From Capsicum annuum (taxonomy: Eukaryota > Streptophyta > Magnoliopsida > Solanales > Solanaceae): a DNA stretch of 64,000 nt. Positions 59,680 through 64,000 of the stretch are shown here, piece by piece; within the stretch, counting starts at the first letter, position 1; each line of letters opens with the position of its first letter. The DNA lies in assembly GCF_002878395.1 (NCBI RefSeq), contig NC_061121.1, positions 44,108,023-44,172,022 on the forward strand, in the 5' to 3' direction. Under the pieces are notes generated by a model, which was not told the origin of the DNA, did no database searches, and saw nothing but the letters and a program-made list of their open reading frames with translations. The position numbers were made by a program, and so were the translations under genes.

Positions 59680-60560
59680 GTATAACCACTATCAATCATC
59701 CAAAAATCAAATTTCTTGATTGAAGAATATGTTTCCACAAATAAGTGATCTTCTTATTCTTTGGTGACTTGGGCATATACTTCATATTTGAGATTCATTT
59801 TTCCAAATCACAGCTTCATGGCCAACTTTATTACAGATCTTGTATTATGCATTTGGTCTTTTCCAATATTTAAATGGAGAATGACCTATTTTTCCACAAT
59901 GTTGGCAAGATGAGTAAGTTTTTTCTTGAATTATTACCCTTTCTTTGAGTCTTGTGGTTGGCTGTCAAAGCTCCTTCAATCATACCCTCCAGCCTAATAA
60001 GCCTCATTTGGTCTTGTGCCTGCAATGAATTTAACAATTCTGCCAAGGTAATCTTGGACAAGTCTTTTGTGTTTTTCAAGGTAGAAATTGATATTCTGTA
60101 TCTTTTAGGCATAGCAACATTAATTTTTCAACAATCCTTGAATCTTTAAATTTTGTGCCAAGAAATCTTACCTTGTTAACAACGCCAAGAAGTCGGTTCG
60201 AGTACTTTTTGACGGTCTCAGATTCCTTCATCTTTTGCAATACAAATTACCTTATTATATTTAACACCTTCATACCTCGTATTCTTTCATCTCTGGTATA
60301 TTCCTCCCTTAGATAATCCCAAATTATTTTGCTAATCCCAAATTTCTTTTGCTGATTTAATGGCCATAATTCTCACAAAAATTATCGGAGAAATACTAAC
60401 AAAAAAAGTCGCTTTTGCTTTTAATTTTATGGTTTTCTTTCCCTTTTGGATTTTGATCTAGACAACCATGGGATTATCGGGTAGCAGATCAGAAATATAT
60501 CATAATCCTCCACCACGGCCTTCCAAACATCTAAAATGTTAGAGTTTGTGACACAAATTC
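59680..60560 (-). pseudogene. Copia gag/protease-start pseudogene
   Basis: Residues in order: VWKAVVEDYD, then a frameshift to LPDNPMVV and KIQKGKKTIKLKAKA, SPIIFVRIMAIKSAKEIWD, GMKVLNIIR, MKESETVKKYSNRLLGVVNK, FKDSRIVEKLM and TKDLSKITLAELLNSLQAQD. A zinc knuckle with several altered residues follows, then M-I-D-S-G-Y-T (59690), an intact D-S-G protease triad. Frame changes and stops are frequent. The pattern is the UBN2 gag of Tork/Retrofit-type Copia elements. Confidence 0.75.
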
Positions 60561-60701
60561 TGTTTATCCTATCCAGAAAAGTTCGATGAATGTTTGTAAT
60601 TTTTTTTGGGATCTGTGGCGGTAGCGTAGAGATTTTTTTGATCTTGGATTTATTTTTATGCACGCATTATATAAGTGTTTTTAGTGGGTCGTTTTAGAAC
60701 T

Positions 60702-60709
60702 TATAAATA
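60702..60709 (+). promoter_or_regulatory. TATA box of the Tork-like LTR
   Basis: CTTATAAATACC is followed by the pyrimidine-rich U5 region that ends at the primer site near 60847, the spacing expected of a Tnt1-type LTR promoter. Confidence 0.6.
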
Positions 60710-60846
60710 CCTTATTCTCCTCATAGTATTCTCTATCCATCATAGTGAATTTCTACTCCTCTGCCCATGGTTTTTCCGTCAAGGGTTTCAATCTGCGTGT
60801 TCATCTTATTTTTCTTTTGCTTATTGTTGTCCGATTCATAAGAAAC

Positions 60847-60858
60847 TGGTATCTGGGA
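60847..60858 (+). other. Primer binding site of the Tork-like element (decayed)
   Basis: TGGTATCTGGGA stands where TGGTATCAGAGC is expected, directly after the U5 end and 27 bp before the gag ATG at 60874. Confidence 0.6.
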
Positions 60859-60873
60859 CATTGTTTTCTCAGG

Positions 60874-61680
60874 AATGGCAACCATAATGTATGATATTAC
60901 GTTATTGGATTGCAACACCAAATTTTTATTATGGCAAGTTAAGACGCGAACTGTACTCGTGCAGATGGATTTAGATGATGCTCTATTATGGTTTGAAAAA
61001 ATGCCCTTATTATGGACAGACGAGGATAAATGATGGAAGGATTAAAAGGCTCTATCTCACCCCACTTTCATCTATCCAATCAAATTCTACATGATGTTTT
61101 GCAGGAAACTATTGTCGCTGCATTGTTCTTGAAATTAGAATCGTTATGTATGAAAAAGAACCTAACCAGTAAGTTGCATCTCAAACAACGACTTTATTCC
61201 CACCGCATGTCTGAGGGTACGTCTTTAAAGGATCACCTACATGTCTTTAATGAAATTGCCTTTGATTTAGAGACCTTGGAGGTTATGTAGGATGAGAAAG
61301 ATCTAGCATTGATGTTTTGCTGTGTTTGTTGCCTGCATCATACCCGAACTTTAGGGATATGATTTTATATAGTCGAGATACCCTAACCCTGGATGAAGCA
61401 TATGATGTGTTGTTCTCTAAGAAGAAGATGAAGCATCTTATGAATGGGTCGAGGAGATTGTATCAGTGTTCTAGAATGAACTTATGAGAATAATTATAAA
61501 TGAGATGAAAAAAATAGGTCAAAAACTAGAAATACAAGAAAAACCTATAATTACTACAAGAAAAAGTGGCATATCAAATCTGAGTGTTATAAGTTATAGA
61601 ATAGAAATAAGAGGGATGCTAAAAATCAGAAACTAAAACAACCAGAGAAGTCCGGTGAAGCAAGTTTTGTTGAAGATGGT
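60874..61680 (+). pseudogene. Tork-like gag pseudogene
   Basis: The ATG at 60874 opens MATIMYDITLLDCNTKF, then LWQVKTRTVLVQMDLDDALL and WFEKMPLLWTDEDK before a stop. The reading continues at 61030-61290 with HFHLSNQILHDVLQETIVAA, LTSKLHLKQRLYSHRMSEGT and LKDHLHVFNEIAFDLETLEV. A degraded zinc knuckle (YYKKKWHIKSECYKL) follows at ~61550. Stops and frameshifts are frequent. Confidence 0.8.
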
Positions 61681-61719
61681 GGTAGTGATAGATAAATCTT
61701 GGTAGTTTTAGATAGTAAC

Positions 61720-62960
61720 TCCAAACCCTGTGAGGATTGGATGCTTAATTCATCTTGCACGTTTTATATGTGTCACAATCGGGATTAGTTACCAATATAT
61801 GAAACGGTCTCCAAAGGTGTTGTGTTGACTGGAAATAACACACCATGTAAGATAGATGCTATTGGAACAATCAGGATCAAGTAATTTAATAGGGTTGTGG
61901 GGACACTTAGTGATGTACGACATGTACCAGACCTAAAGAGAAATCTTCTTTCCTTGAGTACCCTTGATTCGAATGGATATAAGTACACTGGTGAAGGTGG
62001 AGTCTTGAAGATCTGTAATGGTGATCTTGTTCTGATGAAGGGACAGAGAAAAATAAAAAATTTATGTGTCTTTCAAGGCTCTACGATTATAGGTGATGCA
62101 ACCATTTCTACGTCCTCTCTATCAGATAGTGATGTTGCTAAACTTCGGCTTATGTGGTTGGGATGTATGAGTGAAAACGAGATGGCTGAACTAAGTAGGA
62201 GAGGACTTCTTGATGGCCAGAGTATTTCCAAATTGGAGTTTTGTGAGCACTGCATTTTTAAGAAGCAGAAAAGAGTCAGATTCACTAAAGGCATTCATTC
62301 AACTAAAGGTACACTTTATTACATTCACTCTGATCTCTGGGGTCTTTCTAGAGCACCTTCTAGAGGAGGTGCTAATAATATGTTTACTATTATTGATAAC
62401 TATTCTAGAAAAGTTTTGGTGTTCTTCCTTAAGCTAAAGAATGAATTGTCGTCTATTTTCAAGGAGTGGAAAACTATGATTTAAAAGCAAATAGGGAAGC
62501 AGGTAAAACGCCTTTGGATTGATAATGATTTAGATTTTTGTTCTAATGACTTTAATGTTCTGTGTAGTCAGAAGGAATTATGGGGCACTTCACAATTTGT
62601 CATACTCCATAATAGAATGGTGTGGACGAATGAATGAATAAGACTATAATGGAGAAGGTGCATTATATGCTCTCTAATGTTGTTTTACCTAAGTCTTTTT
62701 GGGCCAAAGCTTCTTCCACAACTTGACTTCTTACTAATCTCTCTTCTTTAGTCGTGATTGACAAAAAGATTCTATAAGAGGTATAGTCCAATACTCCTGT
62801 CAGTTATTTGAATGTCCTACTTCGATCATGTTGATAATAAAAAATTGGAACCTAGATCTAGTAAGTGCTTGTGTATGAGTTATAAGTCTGATGTTAGGGA
62901 TATAAACTTTGGTGTCAAGAAAAAAGAAAGTTTATAATTAGCAGGTATGTTGTATTTGAA
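61720..62960 (+). pseudogene. Tork-like protease/integrase pseudogene
   Basis: The protease site reads D-W-M-L-N-S-S-C-T-F-Y-M-C at 61737, where Tnt1-like elements have L-D-S/T-G/A-C, so the catalytic Asp is Asn. Next: VVGTLSDVRHVPDLKRNLLS (61897), GYKYTGEGGVLKICNGDLVL, the zinc site with CEHCIFKKQKRVRF but an altered first His pair (RLMWLGCMS), and the core HSDLWGLSRAPSRGG plus FTIIDNYSRKVLVFFLK. The region after 62484 is out of frame. Confidence 0.8.
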
Positions 62961-63009
62961 GAAACTTTCATGTTTCGTGTTTCTCCCCTAGATGAGCCTA
63001 GTGATATGA

Positions 63010-64000
63010 ATCAGTAAAAGTCACACACCCGCGTTGACTTGCAAATTGGTATAGATTCTACACAAGTTCCTACTTCTCAGTCTAGCTCGGAGATACAGAG
63101 TGATTCTATTTCTTATACACTACCAGTGGCGCCATGATATTCTATTGCTAAAGACAGGCCTAAAAGAGATATTAGACCTCCGTAGAAGTATGGTAAAACT
63201 AATTTGGTTTATTATGCATTGAATGTAGTAGAATATGTTGATTCTAGTAAAGAATCTTCTTCTTACTCTGAGATAGTTAGTTGTGATGCTTTTTGCCGAC
63301 AAATGATTTCTATGCAGAAGAAGATGAAATCACTTCATATGAATGACACATAGGATTTGGTGAGATTACAAAGATAAGAAAGTTGTCCGTTGCAAGTGGG
63401 TATTTAAAAAGAAAGAAGAAACATCGGGTGTTGAAAATGCTAGGTACAAAGCAAGACTAGTTGCTAAAGGTTACTGTCGGGTTCTAGGTATTGCCTTTAT
63501 AGATGTGTTTTCTCCAGTTATAAAGCATAGTTCGATTCGAGCCTTTCTTAGTATTTTGGCCATGCAGAATCTTCAGCTTGAACAGTTGGATATCAAAACT
63601 ATATTCTTACATAGAGTACTTGAGGAGGATATCTATATGCAACAACCAGAGGGTTTTGTAGTCTCAGGAAAGGAGGACTATGTATGCTTGCTGAAAAAGT
63701 CCCTTTATGGCTTAAAACAGTCACCCAGATAGTGGCATAAAAGGTTTGAATCTTTTATGACTTTTCATATGCTTATGAGGAGTAGTTATGATACATGTGT
63801 CTATTACAAAGAGGTAAGTGATGGTTCGTTCGTGTATCGTCTCTTGTATGTTGATGATATATTGATTGGAACAAAGAATATGAGAGAGATAAGAATAGTC
63901 AAAGCTTAGCTCAATAAAGAGTTTGAGATAAAGGATTTAGAAACAACAAAAAAGATCCTTGGCATGGAAATTTTGAGGGATAGAGAGAAGTATATGTTAT
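63010..64000 (+). pseudogene. Tork-like reverse transcriptase pseudogene, cut by window edge
   Basis: It begins with a linker (YSIAKDRPKRDIRPP, 63135-63185) and RT reading from 63300. An open run 63505-63732 has FSPVIKHSSIRAFLSILAMQ, QLEQLDIKTIFLHRVLEEDI, YMQQPEGFVVSGKEDYVCLL and KKSLYGLKQSPR before a stop in place of Trp. After it comes the catalytic block LLYVDDILIGTKNM (63841-63880) with both Asp residues kept. The frame continues to the last base. Confidence 0.85.

Larger units (their letters stand above)
59007..60560 (-). mobile_element. Copia remnant, minus strand (gag, protease start and 3' LTR)
   Basis: Read leftward: gag from about 60560, zinc-knuckle region near 59890-59800, protease start near 59690, then directly the polypurine tract CTCCTCCTT (59283-59291, plus-strand writing) and a 276-bp LTR (59282-59007) that begins TGTTGAAAATATGTC and ends AACTAACA. 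Integrase and RT are missing, so the interior has a large deletion. The 5' LTR is not found; the Tork-like element adjoins on that side. Confidence 0.7.
60660..64000 (+). mobile_element. Tork/Tnt1-like Copia retrotransposon, runs off the window
   Basis: It holds a 5' LTR with TATA box, a primer site, gag, protease/integrase and the first half of RT up to and beyond YVDD at 63847-63858. The rest of RT, RNase H and the 3' LTR lie beyond 64000. Many stops break every domain. The left LTR boundary is not determined because the second LTR is outside the window. Confidence 0.8.

Overview
The window looks like gene-poor, AT-rich plant nuclear DNA, most likely from a nightshade (Solanaceae) and plausibly pepper (Capsicum). 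The reasons are a sesquiterpene synthase gene with the exon structure of the aristolochene/vetispiradiene synthase family, an adjacent CYP71D-type P450 start, a DUF1985/Ulp1-type repeat protein fragment of a kind I associate with pepper, and several Solanaceae-style Copia and Gypsy LTR elements. Almost every base belongs to transposable elements or their debris. I see no intact host gene, no rRNA, no tRNA and no CRISPR array. The species call is inference.

Layout. 1-345: LTR scraps. 487-4337: Copia element on the minus strand with one complete LTR and one truncated LTR. 4338-4810: broken DUF1985/Ulp1-like N-terminus, followed by an array of about 93-bp tandem repeats (4925-6060). 7537-8546: exons 7 to 4 of a sesquiterpene synthase pseudogene (minus strand). 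8570-43160: a Gypsy-type non-autonomous element (called A here) sitting inside intron 3 of that gene. 43215-44171: exons 3 to 1 of the same pseudogene. 45195-45310: a divergent CYP71D-like pseudogene with an intact-looking TATA box. 46175-58448: a Sirevirus-like Copia element with a post-pol ORF, split in its gag by a gag-only LTR element (48130-51483, perfect 5-bp target duplication). 59007-60560: a minus-strand Copia remnant. 60660-64000: a Tork/Tnt1-like Copia element running off the right edge.

Inside element A the 5' LTR was hit by a second LTR sequence of about 3.5 kb on the minus strand (B; short target duplication visible). The A/B junction region was then amplified into five head-to-tail units of about 4.34 kb (9870-30005), two of them merged and shortened by a deletion and one carrying smaller deletions. 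The 3' LTR of A was hit by an Athila/Tat-like element (D, 34907-41625). The nesting order is therefore readable: terpene synthase, then A, then B and the tandem amplification, and separately D.

The most interesting biological point is the dead terpene synthase/P450 pair, head to head about 1 kb apart. It looks like a relic of a phytoalexin-type (capsidiol-like) gene pair in which intron 3 of the synthase grew to about 34.7 kb. The most interesting structural point is the 4.34-kb composite LTR array, which resembles an early satellite.
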